64,000 nt of DNA, taken from Allygus modestus (taxonomy: Eukaryota; Arthropoda; Insecta; Hemiptera; Cicadellidae). Below the pieces are notes generated by a model. That model had not been told where the DNA came from. It ran no database searches and worked only from the letters and a program-made list of their open reading frames with translations. The position numbers were made by a program, and so were the translations under genes. The stretch lies in the NCBI GenBank assembly GCA_963675035.1, contig OY776111.1, positions 532,056,518 through 532,120,517 on the forward strand. The letters are read 5' to 3'. Of the stretch, positions 1 to 11,221 are shown in pieces (position 1 is the first letter of the stretch; each line of letters starts with the position of its first letter).

Positions 1-320
1 AACCCCAAAAAACACATTTTTGGGGTACAAAACCCCCCAAAAACCCCCTTCGGATGGTGCGATTCATCTGGTTTTCGAACTTGTTCAAATAAATGGTACT
101 TTACGCATTTGTACCAAATTTCATTAAGATCGGACCTTTTTTACGAGAGTTATCGTGCTTATGGACACATATATATATATATACATATATACAAATTTGA
201 ACGAATGGTGTTTTTGGCATCTGGGGACCTCAAAATGAAAAGTTATCATGGTCTCGGGCTTAAGTCTTACCATGAGACCTACGGTAATAGCTTCTTCCCT
301 ATAGGGGAAATTCACTAAAA
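1..320 (+). repeat. R1 dispersed repeat, 3' part (cut by window edge)
   Basis: This is the 3' portion of a dispersed element, here named R1, that recurs at 19.4-20.6, 21.4-22.4, 25.9-27.8, 34.7, 51.1-52.4 and 53.6-54.9 kb. Shared landmarks are the C-rich stretch after TTTTTGGGGTACAAAACCCC, the phrase ACGAGAGTTATCGTG, a (TA)n microsatellite at 169-190, AACGAATGGTGTTTTTGG, and the terminal CCCTATAGGGGAAATTC. The short frames across it are translations of repeat DNA. R1 is not matched to a named family. Confidence 0.75.
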
Positions 321-1782
321 GTAAAAATGTAACAGATATGACAAAAAATTCCATTTTTTTCAATCCGCCCCAATGTTTTGGGAAGCAGCTAATTGTGCAT
401 ATACATACCGTAACTATAAAATAAATTAACTTGGCTTCTCATTTTATAATAGCACTGGTAACAACCTGGAATTGATCAAGATAGGCCTTTGAGACTTTAG
501 TAATAAGGTAAGGCTACAGCCTACTTAAATTACAGCCTATCATAAAATTTTAATAACTTATATGCTTGGTCTAAGAGTCATTTAGCTCTAATATAGTGAC
601 TGTAACATGATGAAAGTAAGGCAAAGTGTAGGAGAGACCAGTGGAAGGTTGGAGGAGCTGTAAATGTTATTAACAGGTAGAAATTGTTTGTAGTAGAAGG
701 CAGAGATTCAGCTGGGAAAAAAATTCTTTGAGCAAAAATGCTACAAGCTCTTAAAGACTTGTAGCAAAAATATTTTCCTTTTCGCATTTTTAACGCGTGT
801 CATTATATTATTTTTTGGTCTTAAGTTGTTTTTTACTTGTATTTGTTTTTAAGGTTAACATATAAATAATATATAATTCAGCAGTGTCTACATTTCTTGG
901 TAAATTATCCATTTTAACCATTAAAGTCTGTAATGGAAATATACTAAACATTCTAGTAGAATAGGCCTAATATGGCACCAGAACAACTAAAACTCACACA
1001 CCCCAAACATTACACACTCTGAAACATAACCTCAAAGCATATCGCGATCGCATTTTGCGCATCACCGATTTCGAGTTGTCTGTTTCGCTAAGGTACCTCT
1101 ACACTTTCGCCCGATTGGTGCGATTTCGAGCGACTCGTGCTCATGTAACCGTCCACATTCTGCAGCGAGTCGAGACTAAGTACTCGTCTCCTTTGACTCG
1201 GTCACAAAAACCACCAAGAATCGTTGCGATGGTGAGGGAAGCGCAGTCATCCCTTCGGTGGCGAACTAGCCCTTGACATTCTCGCATTCGCCGATTCGCT
1301 CGGCTACTACGGAGTGTGCGCCAAACCGAGTCACAACGCATGACGTCTGCTAGGGGGTCTGTCACTACAACTGTCATATCAGTAACTCGCCCATTCCGTT
1401 TACACGGTACGCAGTTGAAATCAACAACAACTGTTTACGTAATGTAGGCTCGTCCCCTCTACCACTCGCTCAGAAACGATCGGTAAAGTGACGTAGTACA
1501 ACCAACGCAACGTTAAGCCTCTACATCCCAACAACTCTTCTAATCTTTTTTGGTTATGGATCGTGATCGCGGACTTTTAATACAATTTGTATGGTTAAAA
1601 CCAGATTTTCTGCAATAAAATTATAAAATACTTTTCTTTGTAGCAAAAAAGCGACAGCCTGCCTAAATATTGTCGCATTTTTGTGGTGCATGTCGCATTT
1701 TGCGACAAATGCGACTGCAGCTTAAACCTTGGTAGAAGGGAGCTGTATGCTAATCTATAATACCAGGCTAATCTTAGTTTTC
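321..1782. other. No gene recognised; GC-richer patch at 1020-1520
   Basis: No credible coding frame or splice-linked exon is seen. The segment from about 1020 to 1520 is clearly richer in CpG (for example the TCGCGATCGC core near 1042) than its AT-rich surroundings. It could be an old repeat or a regulatory patch; nothing in it identifies a function. A short hairpin-like string around 1669-1716 repeats GTCGCATTT and its complement. Confidence 0.4.
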
Positions 1783-1858
1783 AATGTACCTCAAAGGTAG
1801 AATACTGGCCTTGCAAGTCAACCGTGGTCAAGCGTTGGTTTGATCCCGGCTTACTGCT
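1783..1858 (+). repeat. tRNA-like head of a SINE
   Basis: An A-box-like AGGTAGAAT stretch is followed by an anticodon-arm-like CTTGCAAG (TGC anticodon position, suggesting tRNA-Ala ancestry). After that comes a B-box-like GGTTTGATCCCGG at the spacing of a tRNA gene. The acceptor stem does not close well and the downstream text continues as non-tRNA sequence, so a tRNA-derived SINE head is more likely than a working tRNA gene. Confidence 0.45.
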
Positions 1859-3589
1859 GTGATACTTTTTTACCAGCAGTCACTACTGGCTTGCCCATGT
1901 GACTATTTCCATTAATGGTAGGCCCTACCTTGCTGTCTTTAGATCGCCGTCAGGCCTGTTGCCTACGGTGACGAGCAGTTGGTGGTTTTAAAAAAGGTGC
2001 TATTCCATAGGCCTTTGCCTGGTTACTCTATGACATATGCCTAGGCCAGTAACCGGTTTAGGAAGGATAAACTGTTCATAACGCAGCTCAAATTATGAAG
2101 CATGATGGACAAGGAAATTAAGCAAAGTAAGTAATTATGGGTCCCTGTTTATAAAAAGTTAGGAGTACATTTGCCAATTTCTGGTCACAGACAAAATTGG
2201 GCCTGTAGCCAAATTCATAATCATCAACCTATTTTACAACTTACTAGGCCCAGAGGGTAGGCTATCAAGAATCAACAACTTGATTGACCATTTGAGCAAA
2301 GTAGATGAAAATAGTCTTGTCATATGTAAAAAATACAACAAAACTCTATAAGAAGGGCTACAGTACTTCATTAAATGTTGTAACTTACAATAGCCTTGGT
2401 GTAACAGTTCACAGCATCTTCATATTTTCTCAAACTAAACCACCTGTTTCCTTGGTCCTTTAACTCCTTATCTGATAAATTAGCTGTAGAATACATATAT
2501 TTGCTCATTTTCAGAGCACTAAATAAATTAAAACAATAGTCAGTTATAACTAAGTTATCACTTTATCACAAACTACAAAAACGCATGATCCGGTCAAGCA
2601 TTCACTTGAGAAAACTTGAAAAATAAAATAAAGTAATAAGATCGTCCGAAATGAACGAACAACTTGATGACAAACCAGAGCTCTCAAGCTGACAAACAAG
2701 TGATTAACGATGAAGTGATGTGATCGTGATCGTGATGTGATGATGTGCGATGTACGATATATATCGTATCGAATAACACGATATAGCAGTCGACATTTAT
2801 AACACGACTAGGGGCTTGTAGGGGCAAAAGCCCCTAAAAAACCAAAATACATAAATTTTTTATCAACCTTCATTGGTCATTTATAAATAAGCACTGATTT
2901 TCTAGCATTATAATATAATATTATTATACTGTCTTATGTTTTTAATAAAATTTCCATTCCTAAACAACTATACATTGCTGTAGTTTAAAAGTAAACAAAC
3001 TGAATAAGTACAGCTGGTATCAATATCAAAGGCTAATTTAACTCTGTGGCACAGCTGTTTTAATTTCAAAAGATGTAAACAAATTAAACCCCATGTTGTT
3101 TTAATGGGAAAAGTTTTATTCTGTTGCGAATTTATGGTAAAAAAATAAGAAAAATGAATAGTTTTCCCTCAAAATTCACGTCAAGACCTTTAAAATGATA
3201 CCCCTCCCATCCTTCTACGGCCATCCAGTCACTCACAATTTCTTTACAAAAATTTGACTTACGGAATTATATATAGAGATATTTATATAAAAATGTGCAC
3301 TATAGTTTATTTATATTTTAAAACCATATAATAAAATGAGAATAACCAATTTTATTTGTACAGTAATTATAAACCAACTAATATTAGAGCACTTTTTTAT
3401 TGAATCAACTATCAACGAAGGGTAAAGTTGGATTTTTTACGAATACGGAAGACATTTTTATACCGAGGGGTGGAGTGGATTTTTGAAAAACTGATCTCTA
3501 ATATTATTGCACTTATAGTTATGACATTACCAATAAAAATAAGAAATGAGATATCTTTATTCCGCGGGCATGGTATATTTGCTTGCAAT
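1859..3589. other. No gene recognised; SINE body and low-complexity DNA
   Basis: The first 150 bases probably belong to the body of the preceding SINE. A low-complexity GATGTGATCGTGAT run with an ATATATCGTATCG palindromic stretch lies at about 2708-2785. The rest is AT-rich sequence with no sustained reading frame. Confidence 0.4.
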
Positions 3590-3960
3590 ACGTCATACTT
3601 AGCGCGCGCCTATGTAACCTATGCTTAAATCCGGTCCTGAAATCTGCCAAAGGGCAAAGGTCCATTAGGATTGTCCTTGTCCCTGGCATTGTGGTGATGT
3701 ATCGCTTTTGAGCTTTGAGCTCAAGCATGCTTTTGGTAGTAAGAAGACATTGTATGATTAAAATGTGTCCAGGTTATACTCAGTCATGAGTGATTCAGCA
3801 ACAATAAAGATAGGCTTGTAATGGTCATAAAACCCGCTCCCGTATCAATCCTTATCGCTTTCTTCTGAAGAACCATGACCCTCTCTCGGCCCCAGCTACG
3901 GAACCCCACAAACACAACCCATACAAAACCAGCCGGCTTACATATCCAAGCTTCCGTAAC
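3590..3960 (-). pseudogene. Decayed non-LTR retrotransposon, RT C-terminal fragment
   Basis: On the minus strand the peptide RVMVLQKKAIRI is followed by TGAGFYDHYKPIF and TEYNLDTF after a frame change. This is the usual post-palm pattern of non-LTR reverse transcriptases (LQKKAIRI..TGA...DHYKPIF). Further downstream, toward lower coordinates, HNARDKDNPNGPLPFGRFQ resembles the conserved tail of the same proteins. At least two frameshifts and stops break it, so it is a dead fragment. The clade cannot be decided by eye. Confidence 0.6.
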
Positions 3961-4324
3961 GGCTTTTAACTTCAGTTTTTGCGCTCGAGATTTATGCTTG
4001 AATTTACTTGTAGACATTATGAAATAACAAAAAACCTATTAAGACAGTCAAATGCTTTTTGGATATAGGTCACTAAAGAACACGTATACCATAGAATACT
4101 GTAGTTAGTCTGTGCTTATACACATCACCGAACACCTGTCTCGCAAGGAATGGCGAAGGATGTTGAAGGGGACAGGCAATGAATACAGAGTCTTATAAGA
4201 AGAACACGTCTTAAGGGCCAGAGTCTGTCAGTATTTGAAACTTTCCGTGCTAGTTTTGAGCCCGGCCACGAGGCAGCGCGCGCTCTCTACCCAGCCACTC
4301 CTCCCCTGCAACCGTCACTACAGC

Positions 4325-4384
4325 CATAGACTAACTACAGTATAGACATTGCACCTTATGGGCCTTTACTGTAGTTAGTCTATG
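4325..4384. repeat. 18-bp perfect inverted repeat (hairpin)
   Basis: CATAGACTAACTACAGTA at 4325-4342 is the exact reverse complement of 4367-4384, leaving a 24-base loop. A third, one-mismatch copy of the right arm lies near 4098-4115. The repeats sit in the region upstream of the Sce gene. They could be a small foldback remnant or a cruciform-forming site. Confidence 0.6.
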
Positions 4385-4762
4385 CTACAGCCAACCCCGC
4401 CCTACTAAAAGAGTGAAGGCTAGACCACCACGCCAACACCTCGTGTTTTCGGTACCGGTCTGCAGTGCTAGAGGCGCTTCACAGCGGCGAGCCGCAAAAC
4501 TACGGATTTCCAGCGCACCAACTTCAAATAAGTGACAGAATTTTTTATACGGGACCTGTTCTTCTTATAAACATCATTCATTGGTACATGAAGAGTAAAG
4601 ATAGTAACATTACGTAATTGATCTTGAGCAAAGTCGGGGGGAGGGCAGCGGAGAGGAGGGTATAGTTCATTTTGTCCACTGTTCTCACTGCTTGTGCTCA
4701 GTGCTCAGCCTGTCAAGTAGTGTAAACGGCTAACGCGCGGGCACCCCAGACCCACTGGCCTC

Positions 4763-4776
4763 GTTGCTGTGGCAAC
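4763..4776. promoter_or_regulatory. RFX-type X-box candidate upstream of Sce
   Basis: GTTGCTGTGGCAAC differs little from the palindromic X-box consensus GTTGCCATGGCAAC bound by RFX winged-helix factors. It lies about 455 bp upstream of the Sce start codon, inside a CpG-richer block (roughly 4260-4800) that probably contains the promoter. No TATA box was recognised. The role is inferred from the motif and position only. Confidence 0.4.
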
Positions 4777-5230
4777 GGTAGCACCAGCCATGTAGGAACG
4801 CTGACCCTTACTTGTGAGTTGTTAAGCCATCTTACAAGGTCTTCTTCATCACAGCCATCGAGATCACAGAATCGTCAGTCCAAGCCTTATTTGGACCAAT
4901 TTACAACATATGCACACGTTGCGGTTGCACATTGAAATTGCGTTAGATCTCCTTGGGTGACCTATGCAATTTGCACAGAATTAGAGTAATGGTTATACTC
5001 TATGGTCGGAACTTGAGTTGTTACTCCATGATCTGCAAACTGTGTTTCTGTTTTCTTTTGTTCTTTCTCTTCATTCTCTTCCAAACTTTTCGTTTCGTGG
5101 TTTCTGAGTTTTTGTGTCGTGTTTGTTTGTGTTATGGCGTATCCTACATGAAGTCATTTTTCTGTGCGCATTGAATAAAAAGTGATCTTTACGTGAGACA
5201 AATTGTTGTCGTTTAATATTTCCTGTCAAG

Positions 5231-6140
5231 ATGACGTCTACTGAGCAAATTGGTTTAAACAAAACATGGGAGTTATCTCTATACGAACTTCACAGAACTC
5301 CCCAAGAAGCAATCACCGACAACACAGAAATCGCTGTATCTCCCAGATCTCTCCACAACGAATTAATGTGTCCTATTTGCTTGGATATGTTGAAGAAGAC
5401 AATGACCACTAAAGAATGTTTACACAGATTTTGTTCTGATTGCATAATTACTGCTCTTCGATCAGGCAATAAGGAATGTCCAACATGTAGGAAGAAACTG
5501 GTTTCAAAGAGGTCTCTGAGACCTGACCCAAATTTTGACCTGCTTATATCTAAAATATATCCCAGCAGAGACGAATATGAAGCTCATCAAGTTAAAGTTC
5601 TAGAGAAATTGCACAAAAGTCATAGCCAAGCTGCTCTCATGAATTCTATCAATGAAGGAATAAAACTACAAACGCAGAATCGTCTTCAGCGTTCCAAGAA
5701 GACAGCTGGTAATGACATTGAAAACAGCCAGTCACTTTCCGCTGTAACATCTGCCAATGAGAACAGTAATTCTATGCCTCCTCACTCTGAGCAGTCTAGC
5801 GTAGCCGCCAAGTCATCAGCACATCAGTCAGTCATAGATGAAACTTCACAATCATCAGCTACTGCAAGCATGTTGAAGGAAGAATCAAACGGCCCAAAAT
5901 TTCCAAAAAGGCCTAAATCTGTTGTTACCTCTGAAAATGAATCAGAAAATTCCAGCGTTGCTGAGTCAGGAGGTCAGGATTCTGTTACTGAAGGAGAAGG
6001 AACGTCTGATATGGTTACTTCAGACGAGATCGAGCTTGTTTTTATGCCACACCCCACAGAGATGGGGGCTGACAATACCTTAATGAAAGCTCTGAAAGAT
6101 AATTCTGTGAGGTATATCAAAACTACAGCTAATGCAACTG
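5231..6140 (+). CDS. Sce: Sce coding exon 1 (RING finger, linker, start of RAWUL)
   Basis: Encodes residues 1-303 and ends in phase 1 after AATGCAACTG, followed by a strong donor GTAAGT at 6141. If the intron were retained, translation would run only seven codons further to TAA at 6161-6163 and lose most of the RAWUL domain. Confidence 0.93.
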
Positions 6141-7971
6141 GTAAGTATTTGATATATTACTAAGTTATGATGGTTAAACTAGACCTAATTCTGTTCATCA
6201 ATTTTCACATTTTAGACATCTCGAATACAACATTTAGTCCAGTTAATAGACCTTTAAGGAATAGTTTCTATTGGTACTATACTTAATTGTAAGCTGGAGA
6301 CAAATGTTATGAATAACCTTCAAAACTTATGCCCATTTATAGACAGCCAGTGGTTTAATTACCTATTTAGGCCGCAGAGGTAAGGCCGGCCACACACTGG
6401 TGTGAACAGAGGTGTGGGTGGAAAGAAGCCAGGTTGAAGGCTGAAGCCATGAACCTCGCAGTGAGCATTGCTGCAAAGCACGGGCAAGTTCCGTGAGAGA
6501 GTGAGTAATATTTAAGACAAATTTTAATTTTTCTAACCCACTAATTGTCTTGACGAAAATTCCCTCGTGTCACATCATTTTCGGCTCTTTTGCTGAGTTT
6601 TAAGTAGGCATATGAAAATTAATAACTGTAGGCCTAAATGATAAATTTTCAGCCTAGCCTAGTTGTTGCTTAATTGATATAAACCACGTATAGTCAACTC
6701 CCGATTATCCGGGAACGGGTTAGGGCCTAATTGGGTTGCGGTTTAACCGGGGTCATGAATAGTTTATTTTGATTCATCCCCTTTTAAACATGAATAGAGG
6801 AAGAGGCCTAATAACAACAATTTATTTAGTTAATTTATTTCCAAAATCATTAAATTAACTTTATTTATCAAATTAAATGCTAGGTATAGGTTACAATTTA
6901 GCAAATACAACTTAATCTGAGAGTGTTATCTCGCTAATGAGCTATGGTTGCGTGCTAGTGAGCGATGACCTTGACAATGCTCCAGCCACCTGCACTGGAC
7001 GGAGGCACAGTTGGACGCCTAAAAATAGAAACCAATCAAAACAATCATCCTTCCTGTGGCTGTTTTGAAAAAGACAAGTGAAGAGCTTGTTCAATATAAA
7101 ATGCTTTAAAATTAGTTTTTATCAAGTTTTGAAAAAAAACTCATGGAGTTTTTTTAAACGTGCTTAAAACTTTAACCTACAGTATTATATTTAATAGGTT
7201 AGAATTTTACCATTCGGCATTCTGGAGAGTTGTTACTATTAGCCATTGCTAGTATTAATTATTATTATCTTGATTTGTTGATGATTTCATCACATTTTTA
7301 AGATTTTCAATAGTATTTTAATTTACATAAATAGGATGTCAAAATGAAATTAAAACACAATATCGTACAGTAGTAGAAAAATGTGGATAAACCTTCATTA
7401 TATTCGTAATATCCAATTTATTGAATCCCTTTGTTATAATCGTGGTCTGGGTTATCTGTAACCTTCCAACTGGTCATTACCCAGGATAATCGGGAGTTGA
7501 CTGAATATGCTAAATCATTACATAAACTTAAAATATAACTTAAATATTATTAATGAAGCAACGTAAAAAATGTCTTAATAGGCTACAAACATTTTTATTA
7601 AGGTCACTCCAATAATCGGCTCTCTATTACCGTACCACAAGACCGATTATAGTACCAGAGGCGAACACCTATTAGGTGTCTGAAAAAGTGGACGAATTAC
7701 CGGCTTGTTTCTTTCAAACTGAGTTCGCCTACGATACTTGAATGGTGTTTTGTTCACAGTCGATCACCTTAGCAAATATTTGGTAACGAGGCTGGTGCTG
7801 GATCTTGGAGACGAGATTTCCCACCAGAGCTTGAGCTTCTGCATCTACGTCGCGCCGACGCCGGGTCAACACGTTCTGCTCAACGGGAATCAGACACTGC
7901 GCCAGGTCAACGAACGGTTCTGGAAAGTCAACCGGCCACTTGAGATGTTCTACTCGTGGAAGAAAACATAG
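5231..7971 (+). CDS. Sce: Polycomb-group E3 ubiquitin ligase RING1/Sce (two coding exons)
   Basis: Join of 5231-6140 and 7760-7971, giving 373 residues. The product is the RING1/RNF2 (Sex combs extra) ortholog, the catalytic subunit of Polycomb repressive complex 1, known to monoubiquitinate histone H2A in the nucleus. A C3HC4 RING finger is complete: C47, C50, C63, H65, C68, C71, C83, C86, within MCPICLDMLKKTMTTKECLH. The middle (about 155-260) is Ser/Glu-rich and low complexity. The RAWUL (ubiquitin-like) domain begins near residue 265 (IELVFMPHP) and continues across the splice junction as NATVDHLSKYL to the end (PLEMFYSWKKT). The start ATG is in a good insect context (CAAG-ATG-A) and precedes the family-typical WELSLYELHRTPQ. 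Length lies between human RNF2 (336) and RING1 (406). Several upstream ATGs suggest uORFs. Confidence 0.95.
6691..7503. mobile_element. pogo/Tigger-like MITE in the Sce intron
   Basis: AGTCAACTCCCGATTATCC at 6692-6710 is the perfect reverse complement of 7484-7502. A TA lies just outside the left end at 6689-6690, and a TA follows close to the right end. Terminal repeats of this wording (CAGT.AACTCCCGATTATCCG) are typical of pogo/Tigger non-autonomous elements. The roughly 810-bp interior has no transposase frame. Confidence 0.7.
7760..7971 (+). CDS. Sce: Sce coding exon 2 (RAWUL domain, stop)
   Basis: The acceptor is TTTTGTTCACAG ending at 7759. The split codon G|TC restores Val in NATVDHLSKYL. 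The frame continues through LNGNQTLRQVNERFWKVNRP to TAG at 7969-7971. The exon is much more GC-rich than its flanks. Confidence 0.93.
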
Positions 7972-9639
7972 TCTGTCTACATATGTGCGCGAAGATATAT
8001 GTGAAAGTGGTGTAAATATAGGTGTACAGTGGTTTTTGTTCCAACCTTTTTAAAGGTTTGAGGAGTGTGCGGTAGGTAAAAGGTGATTATTTTATCGTTG
8101 CCAACGTTTTGAAGATTTGTGTTAGGTTTTTAATATGAGGTAGCCCGGAAACATAGGATTCTAAAAGTTTATAAGAGATGTTAATTGGCAGTCATTCAAG
8201 AAATAAAAGTGATTGCAACACTAAAAATTTATTATCTTAAAGAATAGGCTACAACATTTTGTAGGTCTACCAAAATTGCTGCATTGAAAACTGTTTAAAA
8301 GAATAAATTAGGCCTAGGCCCTAACTGAAACTTTAAGACTTATCTGAACTAAGCTACAGTAAACAAAGTTGTTATTACATGTGTTAAGTTTTTAGCCATA
8401 GTTTTTTTTTGGGTTTTGATTAAGGTATTTCTCACTATTTCAAGCATTGTCTCCATTATGATATTCAAGGAAATTCAGTCCACTAAAGGGTTTTAGTCAA
8501 GTAGGATAGCCACGCCTATAAAATTAAATCAGCAAATGATGTTTGTAGAGGAGCAAGAATTTTAACGTAGGCTACTGAAATATTTTAAATTAGCACTTAC
8601 CACAGATTTTTTGGGACTCAAGTTGGTTTGATTGATATCACACTGGTTCCAAAAAAAGGTTTTTGGTTGTTTTATTGTTTTATTATTGCTTGCAGTTGAT
8701 GCAAATTTTAATCGATTATTTTAAATGATAAAAGCAAATTTTTGTCTATATTTTATCTGAATAGACGTTAAAGCTAAAGATAGTTTGTACATTGTTATAT
8801 ATCCTGGTTTTAAAAATTCATTGTTTCCAGACCTACGGTATTTTACTTTAGTGATCTTTTTAATACTTTAATCTTTTTAATTTAGGCTACTTAATTTATG
8901 TTATGTATAGCACATTTTAAGTCATATTTATTTGCACATTCAGTATTGGTTATACCAACCAAGCAATTTTATTGTTAAGCTAGGTTTTATTGATTCTGTT
9001 TCGAGTTATGTTGCATATTGGATCGTTTTGTGACAATTTTTTTAATATAGGTTTCTTGGAAATTTGTACAAACTGAGTTTACAAACACTGTCTTGCAAAT
9101 AGACTCTGGGTCTTTCATCATGTATGAAAGCTGAAAGTTATACAAATTTAATAAGGATTGCAGTAGAATGAGTTTAATTCATTGGCGCTAGTGATTTTGT
9201 TGTGCAGCAGATAAATAAAGAGCAGTAAATGAGAACACACATGAAAATTTAATGGCAACCTTCTGTTTTTGTACAGTTATATATTTCGCATTGAATTTTG
9301 GAAATTTTAAAAATAATTATACCTATAGAGAGGGTAGTAGTTTTTTATTTTAAAGCAGTTTTTTTTTAAGAAAACTAGTTTTATGACCTGAAAAATCTAA
9401 AAATAAATGCTATTTCGCCTACAGGAACTCAGTTTTTTTAATTTGGTCTAATGACCGCTGGATCGCGGTTTTTAAACATCTAGGACTTTGTTATAAATCT
9501 CGAGTTGCAAAAACAGATATAGCTTATAGAACTTTATAGTGTTTTTTAATGATGTTACATCAAGAGTTTTTTATTCAATTTTGAAGAAGAGTTTATTTTT
9601 ATTTGTATCTAGGCCTATTGAGTTTCATCAAGTATAGTT
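7972..9639 (+). other. Sce: Probable Sce 3' UTR and flank, no other gene
   Basis: No second coding frame is seen downstream of the Sce stop. AATAAA hexamers occur at 8202-8207 and 9214-9219, and again at 9938-9943. Which one is used cannot be told from sequence alone. Confidence 0.4.
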
Positions 9640-9741
9640 TTAACACGTTCAGTGTGGCGCGCCGGATTTCCCGCGGTTGCCTAAAAAGGAAACAAATGCA
9701 ATTATCCTGAATATACACGATTAACACAGTGAATGCGTTAA
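9640..9741. mobile_element. Short TTAA-flanked MITE (piggyBac-like)
   Basis: TTAA at 9640-9643 and TTAA at 9738-9741 bracket imperfect inverted ends: CACGTTCAGTGTG on the left, and CGCATTCACTGTG when the right end is read on the other strand (10 of 13 match). TTAA duplication is the hallmark of piggyBac-type transposition. The element is only about 94 bp and non-coding. Confidence 0.5.
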
Positions 9742-9937
9742 AGAAGATTTTGTTTTCTTTTTTAATTTTAATCACAATTTAATTTATTAAATAGCTCTAT
9801 ACATTTATACTTTAAATCAGTAAGCTTTATATCCTTGGGTTTTCATCATAATGGTAAAGTTGTGATCTTTGTACTCAATGTAAATAAGTAAAATTAAATT
9901 ATTGTGATTATTTTTTGTTTTATTTCTACCATTGTCA

Positions 9938-9943
9938 AATAAA
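9938..9943 (+). terminator. Polyadenylation signal candidate for Sce
   Basis: AATAAA followed within 5-25 bases by GT/T-rich text (CGTTTTGCCTTGTTGTG) is the best-looking cleavage context downstream of Sce. It would imply a 3' UTR of almost 2 kb. Closer hexamers at 8202 and 9214 are alternatives. Confidence 0.3.
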
Positions 9944-10601
9944 CGTTTTGCCTTGTTGTGATGGGTAGTTCAGTTATTCTAGGCAAATTGATTTGAAACA
10001 ATCCACATTCTACATAATCACATTGGTTTACGGCCTGGGATGAAGCTTGAGATCTCCCGAATGCGAGGTGCAGTCATTGGTACCTCACTCGGTATTGCAC
10101 TTTTTATAGTTTTACATGAGTGTATTATAGGCCTATTGTTGATATGGTCATAATGATATTTCATACCGTACTGTTGTTGAAATTCTTTATTTTAAAAAAG
10201 AACAGGTTTCCTGTTGTAAACAAAAACGAGTTCGCACGCAGCACGCTGACGTGAGGGAAGTGAATTCCACAAAAAAACTTTTTAAACTCAAAATCTGTGT
10301 AAAAACATACATTTATTCCAATTTTTATTGAAATCTGAAAACATTAATTTTTGGCTGTTCTGATGCTCCTGGTTTCATTTACCTGCAAAGCTGGGAATAC
10401 AATTTTGCGCATTATAATATTAGGAGAAGGTCCAGGCAGGCTTGAAAGTAGGCATGAGTTTCTTGGGATGATAAAAGTACTCTAACAAAGGAATAACAGG
10501 CTTTTCTAGTGTAAAAAAACCCCATAAGACAACGTAACAGAATGGGTTCAGATTGTACTGTGTTTAGTCGAAACACATTTTCTTTAATAACTCGGTAAAT
10601 A
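9944..10601. other. No gene recognised
   Basis: AT-rich intergenic sequence without a sustained frame or a recognisable repeat boundary. Confidence 0.4.
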
Positions 10602-10993
10602 TTTATGCTAGAATGACGAGAGAGGGCTTAAAACTTTTGCCTCTCTAATTCCCATCTTTTTACATGCATTAATTTTGCATCCGTGGCTTTTCTGACCCTT
10701 TTTGGGCTCAAAAACTCGAAATTTGAAAGATTTATCCCCGAAACGGGGGTTTAGCGTTTTCCAATTGTTATGCCCAACGGACTTGTCCAACTGATTACAG
10801 AAAGGAACGTCCCTACCAGATTTGAAGTTAATCGGACAAAAAATGTGACCGCTAGAGTGCATACACATATATATATATATATACACAATTTTGAACGACC
10901 CCCCCAAAACATGTTCAGGGGGTCACGTTGGGAACTTCTATGGTGGTCTCGGGCTTTGCTAATAGTTCACTTTCCAAAGGAAATTCACTAATA
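10602..10993 (+). repeat. Diverged relative of R1, 3' half
   Basis: It shows the same order of landmarks as R1: an ATATATATATACACAATTTTGAACGA junction after a TA microsatellite, a CCCCCCAAAACATGTTC stretch, GTCTCGGGCTTTGC, and a terminal GGAAATTCACTAATA. Wording is divergent enough to be a separate subfamily. Confidence 0.5.
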
Positions 10994-11137
10994 ATTATGT
11001 AGCCCTTTAGCAACTTTAAAGGCCACCCTATCAAAATTGTACTAAGTTTGGTCAAACAAGAAAGTATAAGACAAAGCAAGCAGGTCATCCTCGTGAACGA
11101 GAAAACTAATTTAGTATAGCCTGTTAATTTACTTAGT

Positions 11138-11221
11138 GAGTCGCTGCCTAGTGGGCAAGGCGCCGGACTCTGGAACCATGGTAGCGGCCCTGTCGTGGGT
11201 TCGAATCCCAGCCCTGGCATG
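11138..11221 (+). repeat. tRNA-derived SINE head
   Basis: TAGTGGGCAAGGCGCCGGACT (A-box region) and GTGGGTTCGAATCCCA (B box plus T-arm, with a pairing stem) are placed as in a tRNA. The acceptor stem is not self-complementary and the sequence runs on without a T-run terminator, so it reads as a SINE head. The following 150 bases to about 11370 may be its body. Confidence 0.55.

Noticed and set aside
3784..4017. A 77-codon minus-strand frame as a host gene
   Set aside because: Only LQKKAIRI is meaningful, and it is the hallmark of a decayed LINE that continues in another frame.
11138..11221. A functional tRNA gene
   Set aside because: A- and B-box-like text is present, but the acceptor stem does not pair and no T-run terminator follows; a SINE head fits better.
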